Below, piece by piece: positions 27,339-36,840 of a stretch of 64,000 bases of DNA; within the stretch, counting starts at the first letter, position 1, and every line of letters begins with the position of its first letter. Made by a program: the position numbers and the translations under genes. The stretch is from Chloroflexota bacterium (GTDB taxonomy: Bacteria > Chloroflexota > Dehalococcoidia > Tepidiformales > Tepidiformaceae). Location: the NCBI GenBank assembly GCA_016191435.1, contig JACPOQ010000032.1, positions 248,001 through 312,000 on the forward strand, in the 5' to 3' direction. The notes under the pieces are model-generated. The model was not told the origin of the DNA. It saw only the letters and a program-made list of their open reading frames with translations, and did not search any database.

Positions 27339-29112
27339 ACACGGCGCACTCGCCTTCGCCGCGCTGGAGCTGGTAGAGGTCCAGCTTGCCCCAATCGATG
27401 AACATGCCCTTGTTTTCGTCGTCGAAATCGCCGGGGATGGTGAGGTCCTGGATAGCGGCTTCGAACGGCTTCGCACCGACGCGGTCGAAGTAAGCGTTGA
27501 AGGTCTCACCTTCGTAGCGGTACTGCTGGTAGAGGTTGATGAAGCGCGCGACGGCCTCCGGGCCGCGCTTGGCGGGCAGACGCACCTTGAGCTGCGTGGC
27601 GAGCCGCATGCCGCCGCCGTCGGCGTAGGAGCCGCCGACGAAGACGTGGTAGGCCGGGAGTTGTTGCTCGCCGACCTTCATGGCGGCGCCGTGGAAGCCG
27701 ATGTTGGCGATGTGGTGCTGGCCGCAACTATTCGGGCAGCCGCTCATCTTGATGTGGATCTGCTTCGTGAGGTCGTCCTCGATGTTGAGCGACTCGATGC
27801 GGCCCTGGATGGCGGCGTTGAGCCCCATCGAGCTGGTGATCCCGAGCTTGCAGCTATCGGTACCGGGGCAGCTGACGACGTCGGCGATGGTGTTCGCGCC
27901 GGCATCGGCGAGGTTGACTTCCCTTAGCCGCTGCCAGACTTCATAGAGGCTTTCGTCGCGCACCCAGCGCAGCACGATGTTCTGCTGGACAGTGGTGCGG
28001 GCGCGGCCACCGCAGTAGTCGCGCATGACGGCGGCGATGGCGTGGAACTGCTCGGGCTTGACATCGCCGCGGGTTACTTTGATTTCGACGGTGCTGAAGC
28101 CCTGCTGGCGCTGGGCGCGGACGTTCGACGAGGCGAAGGCGGCGAACTCGCGCATGTCGCCGTTCGGGCGGGCGTAATCGGCGCGGCGGGCGGGGGCGGT
28201 TGCTTCTTCGTTATCGAAGTAGAGCAAGCGGTCGGGGCTGAAGTCCTTGTTCGCCCAGTCGCCCTTCAGTTCCTCGTCGACGAGGTCCAGGAACGCCTGG
28301 TGGCCGATTCGCTCGATGAGGAACTTGATGCGGGCCTTGGCACGGTTCTTGCGGAGCTCGTCGGCCTTTTCGAAGACGCGGATGACGGCTTCAGAGATCT
28401 TGAGGTACTCGTCCATGGGCGAGAATTCGCGGAGCGTCCACGCCTCGCGCGGCATGATGCTCAGCCCGCCGCCGACGACGATCCTGAAGCCCTTTTGGCC
28501 GTCCCGGAGGCGTGGGATGAAGCCGAGGTCGTGGAGGCCGGTGATGGCGATGTCCTGGTCGGTGGCCGTGAACGCGACTTTGAACTTGCGCGGCAAGAGC
28601 TGCGAGAGCGGGTTCCGCAGCCAGTAGCGGGCGAAGGCGCCGCAATAGGGCGTGGGGTCGAAAAGCTCGTCTGTGTGCACGCCGGCCCACGGGTCTCCGG
28701 TGACGTTGCGGACGGTGTTGCCGCAGGCTTCACGGGTAGAGACGCCGGTGCGCGCCAGGATCTTCAGGGCTTCGGCGGCCTTGAGGATGGGGATGTGGTG
28801 GAACTGGAAGTTCTGGCGGGTGGTGATGTGGCCCTTGCGGAGCGGCGCGAAGCGCTCGGCAACCTCGCCGAAGGCGTCCATCTGGTCCGGCGTGACGCCG
28901 CCAAAGGGGAGCTTGCAGCGAATCATCTGGACGCCGGGCTGGCGCTGCCCGTAGACGCCCTGCTTCAGGCGGAAGCCGATGAACTTCGTTTCGTCCCACT
29001 CGCCGTTGAGGAAGCGGGTCGCCTCGGTGGTGAAATCCGTCAGCTCGCGTTCGAGGATCGGGAGCACGGCGCCGGGCTCGTTGGTGTAGACGATGGTCTC
29101 GGTATCTGGCAT
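27337..29112 (-). CDS. sir: Assimilatory sulfite (nitrite/sulfite) reductase, ferredoxin-type
   Basis: VVSCPGTDSCKLGITSSMGL and KMSGCPNSCGQHHIANIGF siroheme/[4Fe-4S] motifs; adjacent to sulfate assimilation genes. Confidence 0.88.
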   Translation of the reverse strand: MPDTETIVYTNEPGAVLPILERELTDFTTEATRFLNGEWDETKFIGFRLKQGVYGQRQPGVQMIRCKLPFGGVTPDQMDAFGEVAERFAPLRKGHITTRQNFQFHHIPILKAAEALKILARTGVSTREACGNTVRNVTGDPWAGVHTDELFDPTPYCGAFARYWLRNPLSQLLPRKFKVAFTATDQDIAITGLHDLGFIPRLRDGQKGFRIVVGGGLSIMPREAWTLREFSPMDEYLKISEAVIRVFEKADELRKNRAKARIKFLIERIGHQAFLDLVDEELKGDWANKDFSPDRLLYFDNEEATAPARRADYARPNGDMREFAAFASSNVRAQRQQGFSTVEIKVTRGDVKPEQFHAIAAVMRDYCGGRARTTVQQNIVLRWVRDESLYEVWQRLREVNLADAGANTIADVVSCPGTDSCKLGITSSMGLNAAIQGRIESLNIEDDLTKQIHIKMSGCPNSCGQHHIANIGFHGAAMKVGEQQLPAYHVFVGGSYADGGGMRLATQLKVRLPAKRGPEAVARFINLYQQYRYEGETFNAYFDRVGAKPFEAAIQDLTIPGDFDDENKGMFIDWGKLDLYQLQRGEGECAV

Positions 29113-29175
29113 TGGAGCCCCCTTCGGCGTCCCAGGGCACGCCGATAAACTCTAGTGACTTTATCAACAATAGCG

Positions 29176-29220
29176 GTTGCCGGCAACGTGGCCGACTGCT
29201 AAAGTTGAGTACATCACTCA
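29176..29220. promoter_or_regulatory. Divergent sir/cysH control region with two palindromes
   Basis: GTTGCCGGCAAC (29176-29187, perfect 12-bp palindrome) and TGAGT-ACATC-ACTCA (29206-29220), flanking a possible TTGCCG-N17-TAAAGT promoter (29177-29205). Confidence 0.45.
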
Positions 29221-29236
29221 TCTTTGAGCTTTGCCC

Positions 29237-29938
29237 GTGACGACGCTCGAGGCGCTTTCGGCCGACGAAATCGCCGCTCTCAACACTCGCTTTGAAGCTG
29301 CCGACCCGCGCGAAATCGTGCGGTGGGCGGTGGATACGTTCGGCGACGGCCTTTCGGTGGGCGCGAGCTTCGGCGGCGCCAGCGGCATGGCAATCCTGCA
29401 CATGGTGGCGGCCCTGAGGCCGAATGTCCACGTGTTCGTGCTCGATACGGATTACCTGTTCGAAGAGACGCACGAGACCATGCGCCGGGCTGTGCCGGCC
29501 ATCGGCCTGCAGAACGTCAATGTCTACAAGTCGAAGCTGACGCACGAAGAGCAGGCGGCGCAGTACGGCTCCGCGCTCTGGATGCGCGACCCGGACCTCT
29601 GCTGCGACCTGCGGAAGATCGAACCGAACCGGCGTGCGCTCGAAGGCAAGACGGCATGGGTGAGCGGCCTGCGGCGCGACCAATCGGAAGGGCGGGCGGA
29701 GACGCCGATTGTTTCATGGAACGCGAAGTTTGGCGTGGTGAAGATCAACCCGCTCGCGACGTGGAACGAGAAGCAAACGTGGGAGTATATCCTCGCGAAC
29801 GACATTCCCTACAACCCGCTGCTGAACAAGGGCTATTCGAGCATCGGCTGCTACAACTGCACCCTGCCCGGTGTCCAGGGGCGGGCGGGCCGCTGGGAAG
29901 GGTTCGAAAAGGACGAGTGCGGGCTCCACACGGCCTAG
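29237..29938 (+). CDS. cysH: Adenylylsulfate / phosphoadenylylsulfate reductase ([4Fe-4S] type)
   Basis: DLCCDLRKIEPNRRAL, SSIGCYNCT, ECGLHT C-terminus; GTG start. Confidence 0.9.
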   Translation: MTTLEALSADEIAALNTRFEAADPREIVRWAVDTFGDGLSVGASFGGASGMAILHMVAALRPNVHVFVLDTDYLFEETHETMRRAVPAIGLQNVNVYKSKLTHEEQAAQYGSALWMRDPDLCCDLRKIEPNRRALEGKTAWVSGLRRDQSEGRAETPIVSWNAKFGVVKINPLATWNEKQTWEYILANDIPYNPLLNKGYSSIGCYNCTLPGVQGRAGRWEGFEKDECGLHTA

Positions 29939-30040
29939 TCCGGTGGCGGCGCTTCCGATGAAAACGATGTCCAGGACCCGGCGCGCGGCGACTCACCCGC
30001 GACGCGCGCCATTGAGACTTTTTGGGGATTGGGACCGCTC

Positions 30041-30622
30041 ATGAGCCATCAGCAAGGCTTCGTTGTCTGGTTCACGGGGCTATCCGGCGCCGGGAAGTCG
30101 ACGCTCACCGAGGCGCTCGCACCACTCCTGCGCGCCCGTGGGCTGCGCGTCGAAGTGCTCGATGGGGATGGCGTGCGGACCAACCTTTCGAAGGGCCTGG
30201 GCTTCACAAAGGAAGACCGGGACACCAACGTGCTGCGCATTGGGTTCGTGGCGAACCTGCTCGCGCGCAACGGCGTGGCGGTGATAACGGCGGCGATCTC
30301 GCCGTATCGGGACATCCGCGACCGTAACCGCGCGCTCATCGAAGGCGACGGCTCGGCGTTCGTCGAGGTGTTCGCGGCGGCGACGGTGGAGGAGTGCGAA
30401 GCGCGCGACGTAAAGGGACTGTATGCGGAAGCGCGGGCGGGCACGCGGACGGGGTTTACCGGCGTGGATGACCCCTATGAGCCGCCGCTACGCGCGGAGG
30501 TTGCGGTGCCGACGGGCAGCGAGCCGATCGATGTGAGCCTTGGGCGCATCGTCGCTTACCTGGAAGCGCGAGGGCTGGCGCCGGCGGGCGAGACGCCGGC
30601 ACTCGCAGAGGCGGCACGATGA
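30041..30622 (+). CDS. cysC: Adenylylsulfate kinase
   Basis: [52 protein letters not shown]. Confidence 0.94.
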   Translation: MSHQQGFVVWFTGLSGAGKSTLTEALAPLLRARGLRVEVLDGDGVRTNLSKGLGFTKEDRDTNVLRIGFVANLLARNGVAVITAAISPYRDIRDRNRALIEGDGSAFVEVFAAATVEECEARDVKGLYAEARAGTRTGFTGVDDPYEPPLRAEVAVPTGSEPIDVSLGRIVAYLEARGLAPAGETPALAEAAR

Positions 30623-31548
30623 CCATCACGGCCATTGCCGAAGAAAGCATGCGCCACCGCGAGCTCGACGCGCTCGAAGCCGAGGCGGTTTTCATCATGC
30701 GCGAGGTCGCGGCGGAGTTCGAACGGCCGGCACTGCTGTTTTCCGGGGGGAAGGACTCGATCGTCCTGCTGCGGATTGCGGAGAAGGCATTCTGGCCGGC
30801 GAAGTTCCCGTTCCCGGTGATGCACGTGGACACGGGGCACAACTTCCCTGAAGTGATCGAGTTCCGCGACCGGCGCGTGGCGGAAGTCGGGGCGCGGCTG
30901 CTGGTGGCGTCGGTGCAGGAGGCAATCGACGCCGGACGGGTGGTCGAAGAAAGTGGCGTGCGCGCCTCGCGCAACCGCTTGCAGACCCCGGTGCTGCTGG
31001 AAGCGATCGCGGAGCACCAGCTCGACGCGGCCATCGGCGGCGCGCGACGCGATGAGGAGAAGGCACGGGCGAAAGAGCGCGTGTTCTCGTTTCGTGACGA
31101 ATTTGGACAATGGGACCCGCGCAACCAGCGCCCCGAGCTGTGGCGGCTGTTCAACGGGATGCACGTGAAGGGCGAGCACATGCGCGTGTTCCCGCTTTCG
31201 AACTGGACGGAGCTGGACATCTGGCACTACATCGAGCGCGAGGCGCTTGAGATCCCGTCCATCTACTTCGCGCACGAACGGGACGTGTTCGAGCGCGACG
31301 GCATGCTCATGTCGGTGAGCCCACACCTCCCGATGCTGCCCCGGGAGACGCCGTTCCGGGCCACGGTGCGCTACCGCACGGTCGGCGACATGACATGCAC
31401 GGCGGCAGTGGCTTCGACGGCGGCGGACGTGCGGACCGTGATTGAAGAGGTGGCGGTGGCGCGCGTCACGGAGCGCGGGGCAAGCCGTGCCGACGACCAA
31501 TTCTCGGAAGCAGCGATGGAAGATCGCAAGCGGGAAGGGTACTTCTAG
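30619..31548 (+). CDS. cysD: Sulfate adenylyltransferase subunit 2
   Basis: [63 protein letters not shown]. Confidence 0.95.
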   Translation: MTITAIAEESMRHRELDALEAEAVFIMREVAAEFERPALLFSGGKDSIVLLRIAEKAFWPAKFPFPVMHVDTGHNFPEVIEFRDRRVAEVGARLLVASVQEAIDAGRVVEESGVRASRNRLQTPVLLEAIAEHQLDAAIGGARRDEEKARAKERVFSFRDEFGQWDPRNQRPELWRLFNGMHVKGEHMRVFPLSNWTELDIWHYIEREALEIPSIYFAHERDVFERDGMLMSVSPHLPMLPRETPFRATVRYRTVGDMTCTAAVASTAADVRTVIEEVAVARVTERGASRADDQFSEAAMEDRKREGYF

Positions 31549-32819
31549 TGGACCTGCTGCGGTTCGTGACGGCTGGCTCGGTGGACGATGGCAAGAGCAC
31601 ACTCATCGGCCGCCTGCTGTATGACACCAAGCAGGTGTTCGAAGACACGATCGTCAGCCTTCGGCGGGCGAGCGAGGCGCAGGGCCTGGGCGAAATCAAC
31701 CTTGCGCTGCTGACCGACGGGCTGCGCGCGGAGCGCGAGCAGGGCATCACGATCGACGTGGCGTACCGGTATTTCGCGACGCCGCGGCGCAAGTTCATCA
31801 TCGCGGACTCGCCCGGGCACGTGCAGTACACGCGCAACATGGTCACGGGCGCTTCGAACGCGGAGCTGGCGCTGATCCTGGTGGACGCGCGCAAGGGCGT
31901 TGTCGAGCAGACGCGCCGGCATTCGGCGCTGACGGCGCTGCTTGGCATCCGCAACGTCGTGGTCTGCGTGAACAAGATGGACCTCGTCGATTCGTCCGAG
32001 GCTCGCTTCCGCAAAGTCGAGGGGCAGTTCCGGCAGTTGGCGGACCACCTCGGAGTCGAACACGTGACGGTCATCCCGATGTCCGCCGTCTCGGGGGAGA
32101 ACATCGTGCACGCGGCGACGACAATGCCGTGGTACGAGGGTCCGGCGCTGCTGGAGTTTCTCGAGACGGTCGAGGTGGACGACCCCGCACAGCACGGGGC
32201 CCTCCGTTTCCCGGTGCAGTACGTCGTGCGGCCGCACACGACGACGCATCATGACTATCGCGGGTATGCGGGCACGGTGGCTTCGGGGAGCGTGCACGCC
32301 GGCCAGGAAGTGCTCGTGCTGCCGCTGGGCGTGCGCACGCGCGTCGCCGGCATCGACCGCTACCGCGAGTCGCCTGGCTGCGCGCAAGCGGGCGACGCGG
32401 TGTCTATCCGGCTCGAAGACGAACTGGACGTCGGCCGAGGGAACATGATCACGGATGCGGGGGCGCCGCCAGCCGTGACGAACCGCTTCACCGCCGACCT
32501 GTGCTGGATGAGCGACACGTCGAAGCTTTTGCCACGGCAGCAATTCTGGATCAAGCACACGACGCGGCGGGTGCGTTGCGTGGTGGAGTCGCTGGACGAC
32601 CGGCTGAACGTGCCGGACTTCGCACGGGAGACTGCGCCGGCGGCGTTCGAACTCAACGAGATTGGGCGCGTGACGGTCCGCACGCTGGAACCGGTGTTCG
32701 TGGACCCCTACGCGACAAGCCGCGATACGGGCAGCTTCATCCTCATCGACGTGGCGACGCGGCGCACGGTGGCGGCGGGGATGATGCGCGAAGCGCTCGG
32801 GGAGCCGGCCACGGCGTAA
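31548..32819 (+). CDS. cysN: Sulfate adenylyltransferase subunit 1 (GTPase)
   Basis: FVTAGSVDDGKSTLIGRLLYDTKQVFEDT, EREQGITIDVAYRYF, DSPGHVQYTRNMVTGAS; no fused APS kinase domain. Confidence 0.95.
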   Translation: MDLLRFVTAGSVDDGKSTLIGRLLYDTKQVFEDTIVSLRRASEAQGLGEINLALLTDGLRAEREQGITIDVAYRYFATPRRKFIIADSPGHVQYTRNMVTGASNAELALILVDARKGVVEQTRRHSALTALLGIRNVVVCVNKMDLVDSSEARFRKVEGQFRQLADHLGVEHVTVIPMSAVSGENIVHAATTMPWYEGPALLEFLETVEVDDPAQHGALRFPVQYVVRPHTTTHHDYRGYAGTVASGSVHAGQEVLVLPLGVRTRVAGIDRYRESPGCAQAGDAVSIRLEDELDVGRGNMITDAGAPPAVTNRFTADLCWMSDTSKLLPRQQFWIKHTTRRVRCVVESLDDRLNVPDFARETAPAAFELNEIGRVTVRTLEPVFVDPYATSRDTGSFILIDVATRRTVAAGMMREALGEPATA

Positions 32820-32964
32820 CGCGCTTGCGCCGACCTGCACTTCGTGCGACGCTCGATTCGCCGTAAGTCACGGCGCTGCATCGGGAAGGCAGCGCGCGAG
32901 TGGGACGTTTACCCCACCCTTTCGGCACGATGAATGGGCATAGTTCGTCGTACAGTACCCCCGC

Positions 32965-32992
32965 TTGAGTTAGGACGGTCGCGTGGTATACT
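32965..32992 (+). promoter_or_regulatory. Sigma70-like promoter upstream of the tRNA pair
   Basis: TTGAGT (32965-32970), 16-bp spacer, TATACT (32987-32992), 17 nt before tRNA-Lys. Confidence 0.6.
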
Positions 32993-33009
32993 CCCGCCCG
33001 TCCCATGGG

Positions 33010-33085
33010 GGGCCGCTAGCTCAATTGGCAGAGCAAGTGACTCTTAATCACTAGGTTGAAGGTTCGAGTCCTTCGCGGCTCACCA
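33010..33085 (+). tRNA. tRNA-Lys(CTT), CCA encoded
   Basis: Cloverleaf by eye: GGGCCGC/GCGGCTC acceptor, anticodon loop CTCTTAA, GAAGG-TTCGAGT-CCTTC T arm, 3' CCA. Confidence 0.93.
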
Positions 33086-33137
33086 ACTCCTGTTCCAGCC
33101 GGAGGTCCGCCAGCCGGGCGGAATTCGGACCACTTGT

Positions 33138-33219
33138 GGGGAAGTGTCGGAACTGGCAGACGAGCATGACTTAGGATCATGTGCCGCAAGGCGTAGGAGT
33201 TCGAGTCTCCTCTTCCCCA
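33138..33219 (+). tRNA. tRNA-Leu(TAG), no encoded CCA
   Basis: GGGGAAG/CTTCCCC acceptor, anticodon loop CTTAGGA, long variable arm, GGAG-TTCGAGT-CTCC T arm. Confidence 0.92.
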
Positions 33220-33291
33220 TGTACTCGAACAGGGCTATACGTACCCCCGCAAGGGCCGCGCCCGGAAGACCGGGCGGGGGAAGGAGACAGG

Positions 33292-34293
33292 ATGGCGCTA
33301 CTCGAGGTCAAAGACCTGAGGACGTACTTCTACACGCAGGAAGGGACCGTCAAAGCTGTCGACGGCACGTCCTACGTGGTGGAAGAAGGCGAAACGCTGG
33401 GGCTGGTGGGGGAATCGGGCTGCGGCAAGAGCGTCTCGGCTCTCTCCATCCTCCGGCTGATCCCGCAACCGCCGGGAAAGATTGTCTCGGGCGAGATAAT
33501 CTTCCAGGGCCGCGACATCCTGAAGCTGGATGAGGACGAGCTGCGGAAGATCCGTGGGAACGAAATCGGCATGGTCTTCCAGGAGCCGATGACCTCCCTG
33601 AATCCGGTGCTCACGATTGGGCGCCAGATGACGGAGGCGCTCGAACTGCACATGAACCTCCATGGCAAGGCCGCGCGCGACCGCGCGGCCGAACTGCTCG
33701 AGATGGTGGGGATCCCCGAGGCGCGCGGGCGCCTCGACGACTACCCCCACCAGTTCTCCGGGGGTATGCGCCAGCGCGTGATGATCGCGATGGCGATGAG
33801 CTGCAACCCCAAGCTGCTGCTCGCGGACGAACCGACGACGGCGCTCGATGTGACGATCCAGGCACAGATCCTGGAGGTCATGAACCGGCTGAGCCGGGAA
33901 TTCGGGACCGCGGTGATCATCATCACCCACAATCTCGGCGTGGTGGCGCGGTATGCGGACCGCGTGAACGTGATGTACGCGGGCCGGGTCATCGAAACGG
34001 CGACGGCGCAAGAGCTATACGGCAACCCGAAGCATCCCTACACCGTGGGCCTGCTGCGCTCGGTGCCGCGCCTGGATGAGACGCGCAAGGAGAAACTGGT
34101 CCCAATTGAGGGCTTGCCCCCGGACCTGGCGCACCTGCCCGCCGGGTGCCCGTTCTACCCGCGCTGCTCGTGGCGGGTAGACCGGTGCAAGGAAGAGTAC
34201 CCGCCGTTTAAGCTGGTAGCCGACAACCATTACGCCGCGTGTTGGGAAGCCGAGCGCGTGCACAGGGAGGTGGCAGTTGGTGCAGCAAGCTAG
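33292..34293 (+). CDS. Oligopeptide/dipeptide ABC transporter ATP-binding protein (OppD/DppD-like)
   Basis: [84 protein letters not shown]-terminal oligopeptide_HPY motif. Confidence 0.94.
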   Translation: MALLEVKDLRTYFYTQEGTVKAVDGTSYVVEEGETLGLVGESGCGKSVSALSILRLIPQPPGKIVSGEIIFQGRDILKLDEDELRKIRGNEIGMVFQEPMTSLNPVLTIGRQMTEALELHMNLHGKAARDRAAELLEMVGIPEARGRLDDYPHQFSGGMRQRVMIAMAMSCNPKLLLADEPTTALDVTIQAQILEVMNRLSREFGTAVIIITHNLGVVARYADRVNVMYAGRVIETATAQELYGNPKHPYTVGLLRSVPRLDETRKEKLVPIEGLPPDLAHLPAGCPFYPRCSWRVDRCKEEYPPFKLVADNHYAACWEAERVHREVAVGAAS

Positions 34294-35305
34294 CTCCGGG
34301 ACGCGGCAACGCGTCGGCACGATCGGGGAAACGCTCGTGGAGGTGGGGGACCTCCAGATCTACTTCCCGGTTTCGGCCGGCCTGATCTTTCAGCGCAAGG
34401 TCGCGGACGTGAAGGCCGTCGACGGCGTGAGCTTCACGGTGAAGCGCGGCGAGACGCTCGGGCTCGTGGGCGAATCGGGTTGCGGCAAGAGCACGACGGG
34501 CAAGGCCGTGCTGCAGCTCATCCGGCCAACGGCGGGCTCGGTGAACTTCGAGGGCACGGATCTGACGAAGATCAAGGGCGGCGAACTGCGGCGTTTCCGG
34601 CGCAAAATGCAGATGATTTTCCAGGACCCGTACGCGAGCCTGAACCCGCGCATGTCGGTCGGGAGCATCATCAGCGAGCCGATCACCATCCATAAGCTTG
34701 CGAGTGGCAAGGAGAAGAAGGAGAAGGTCCAGAACCTGCTCCAGACGGTGGGGCTGAACCCGTACTTTGCCAATCGCTTCCCGCACGAGTTCTCCGGCGG
34801 CCAGCGCCAGCGCATCGGCATCGCCCGTGCGCTCGCGGTGGAACCGGACTTCATCGTGTGCGACGAACCGGTGTCGGCGCTGGATGTCTCGATCCAGGCG
34901 CAGATCATCAACCTGCTCCAGGACCTGCAGGACCAGTTCAACCTGACGTACCTGTTCATCGCGCACGACCTCTCGGTGGTGCGGCACATCAGCGACCGCG
35001 TGGCGGTGATGTATCTCGGGCACATCATGGAGCTGACGGACCGGGACTCGATTTTCGAGAACCCGTTGCACCCGTACACGAAGGCGTTGCTTTCGGCGGT
35101 GCCGATCCCGGACCCTGAGATCGAACGCCAGCGCGAGCGCATCATCCTGCTCGGCGACGTGCCGAGCCCGCTGCGGCCGCCCTCGGGGTGCGTGTTCCAC
35201 ACGCGGTGCCCCATCGCCATCGACGAGTGCCGCGCGCGGCGGCCGGAATGGCGCAACGTCGGCACCGCCGACAAAGAGCACTGGGTCTGGTGTCACCGGG
35301 TGTAG
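34277..35305 (+). CDS. Oligopeptide/dipeptide ABC transporter ATP-binding protein (OppF/DppF-like)
   Basis: [84 protein letters not shown]; overlaps oppD 3' end. Confidence 0.94.
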   Translation: MVQQASSGTRQRVGTIGETLVEVGDLQIYFPVSAGLIFQRKVADVKAVDGVSFTVKRGETLGLVGESGCGKSTTGKAVLQLIRPTAGSVNFEGTDLTKIKGGELRRFRRKMQMIFQDPYASLNPRMSVGSIISEPITIHKLASGKEKKEKVQNLLQTVGLNPYFANRFPHEFSGGQRQRIGIARALAVEPDFIVCDEPVSALDVSIQAQIINLLQDLQDQFNLTYLFIAHDLSVVRHISDRVAVMYLGHIMELTDRDSIFENPLHPYTKALLSAVPIPDPEIERQRERIILLGDVPSPLRPPSGCVFHTRCPIAIDECRARRPEWRNVGTADKEHWVWCHRV

Positions 35306-35313
35306 GGATCCAC

Positions 35314-35341
35314 GCATTCCGATTCGCGATTCGCGACTCAG
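35314..35341. repeat. Short heptanucleotide-periodic array
   Basis: GCATTCC GATTCGC GATTCGC GACTCAG immediately downstream of the oppF-like stop codon. Confidence 0.55.
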
Positions 35342-35350
35342 GCGAAACGA

Positions 35351-35380
35351 CAGAAGGGCCACCCATCGGTGGCCCTTCTG
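35351..35380. terminator. Strong hairpin terminator, probably bidirectional
   Basis: 13-bp perfect stem CAGAAGGGCCACC-CATC-GGTGGCCCTTCTG between convergent genes. Confidence 0.85.
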
Positions 35381-35406
35381 CTTGTATTGCGCGTGACCGC
35401 GCCGCG

Positions 35407-35613
35407 TTACCGTTGCGTCTGAGGTGGTGGCGTCGTCATGGGGCACGCAACGGGCGTATCGATGGCGACGGCAAGCTGCCGTAGGCGGCGTGCAACCGTG
35501 GCGCGCCACCCAAAGCCGGCCTCGTTCAGCATGCGAGAGGTCGCCGCCCGGAGCTGGTCGGAAGCCACCCGGTCGTTTGCGAGCGTGATCACTATGTCAT
35601 AGTCGGGATACAT
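35407..35613 (-). CDS. Small hypothetical protein
   Basis: 68 aa, MYPDYDIVITLANDRVASDQLRAATSRMLNEAGFGWRATVARRLRQLAVAI; upstream aggag-like RBS. Confidence 0.5.
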   Translation of the reverse strand: MYPDYDIVITLANDRVASDQLRAATSRMLNEAGFGWRATVARRLRQLAVAIDTPVACPMTTPPPQTQR

Positions 35614-35687
35614 GGAGGTCTCCTGGGCGCTCGATGGCGCTGCATATCTGTCGGGGGCGCAGGCCGGCGGTCGCAGCCTGACGCCGG

Positions 35688-36422
35688 CTACGTCGGCCGG
35701 GCCGTCGTGGTCCATGCGTCGCCGTCCTGGCGGCGCGACTCGTTCTCGGCCTCAATGACCTGGAAAAAGTCGTCCAGAGTGCGGCCCCGTTCGGGCGCGA
35801 ACCTGTCTTCGAGGACGCGGAGCTCGCCGATGCGGTCGAGGCGGAAGCTGCGGAAGTCGTCTCGCAGTTCGCACCAGGCTTCGAGCGACCAGACCGTGCC
35901 CCAGAAGAAGAGGCCGAGCGGCCGCACGGTGCGTTCCGTGAATTCGCCGGGCCCGCTGGTGTAGGCGAACCAGACCTTGGTGTTCGCGTCGATGGCCTCG
36001 CGCAGGACGGAGAGCGAGGCCGCGATCTGCGGGCGGACATGGAAGCCCGGCACGTAGAGCGGTGTGCTCGTGAGCCGGGCCTTCAGCTTTTCCGGCAAGG
36101 CCGCCTCGATGCGTGCCAGCGCGCCCGTAGCTGCACGCGCGAGGCCCTCATCGCCCCAGCTTGTGACGACGCGGGCGCCAAGGACCATCGCCTCAACTTC
36201 GGCTTCGGTGAACATGAGCGGCGGCAAGTCGAAACCACGCCGCAGGGTATAGCCGACGCCGGCTTCGCCATCGATGGGGACGCCGCTGGCGACCAGGTCG
36301 CTGATATCGCGATAGACCGTCCGCTCGGAGACCTCCAGCTCGTGTGCCAGTGCCGCCGCCGTGATGACGTGGCGGCGGCGCATGAGCTGGATGATCTGGA
36401 AGAGGCGGTCGGCGCGTCGCAT
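35688..36422 (-). CDS. YafY-type HTH/WYL-domain transcriptional regulator
   Basis: MRRADRLFQIIQLMRRRHVITAAALAHELEVSERTVYRDISDL; C-terminal WYL region (VWFAYTSGPGEFTERTVRPLGLFFWGTVWSLEAWCELRDDFRSFRLDRI). Confidence 0.9.
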   Translation of the reverse strand: MRRADRLFQIIQLMRRRHVITAAALAHELEVSERTVYRDISDLVASGVPIDGEAGVGYTLRRGFDLPPLMFTEAEVEAMVLGARVVTSWGDEGLARAATGALARIEAALPEKLKARLTSTPLYVPGFHVRPQIAASLSVLREAIDANTKVWFAYTSGPGEFTERTVRPLGLFFWGTVWSLEAWCELRDDFRSFRLDRIGELRVLEDRFAPERGRTLDDFFQVIEAENESRRQDGDAWTTTARPT

Positions 36423-36426
36423 TGGC

Positions 36427-36807
36427 TTACCGCACTCCCGCGAGAGCCGGGTTGTACTCGATGAGCTGGAAGTAGCTCCCATCGGGGTCGGCGAAGGTCG
36501 AGAATGCAGCCCCGCAGTGGTCGCAGCGGTAGCTGAAGGCTTCGAGGAGGCAGGGGACGCCTGCCGCCTTGAGCCTCGCGGTTTCGCCCGCTGCGTCCTG
36601 GACGCAGAGGTCGATGATGACGCGGCTGGGCTCGCGGGCAGAGCCGGCCGTGTCGCTGTGGGTGCCAATCGAAAGGATGGCGCCGCCCAGCGCGAGGGCG
36701 CCCTCATGCAGCGGGTGCCGTGGCAACCCAACCACATCGCGGTAGAACGCCCCCAGCCTGGCCGGGTCTTCGCTCGTGACATTGACGATGAGGCTTTGGA
36801 TGTTCAT
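36427..36807 (-). CDS. VOC-family protein (glyoxalase/bleomycin resistance fold)
   Basis: VTSEDPARLGAFYRDVVGLP, FSTFADPDGSYFQLIEYNP. Confidence 0.9.
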   Translation of the reverse strand: MNIQSLIVNVTSEDPARLGAFYRDVVGLPRHPLHEGALALGGAILSIGTHSDTAGSAREPSRVIIDLCVQDAAGETARLKAAGVPCLLEAFSYRCDHCGAAFSTFADPDGSYFQLIEYNPALAGVR

Positions 36808-36840
36808 GCGGGCTCCTTCGAAGCTGGCGCGCTGCGGGGG

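Noticed and set aside
32859-32875. CGCCGT-AAGTC-ACGGCG hairpin downstream of cysN considered as a terminator
   Set aside because: Short 6-bp stem with no T-tract; too weak to call in high-GC DNA.
33010-33219. tRNA pair considered as an integration site for a mobile island
   Set aside because: No integrase, no direct repeat of the tRNA 3' end seen downstream, and flanking genes are ordinary.
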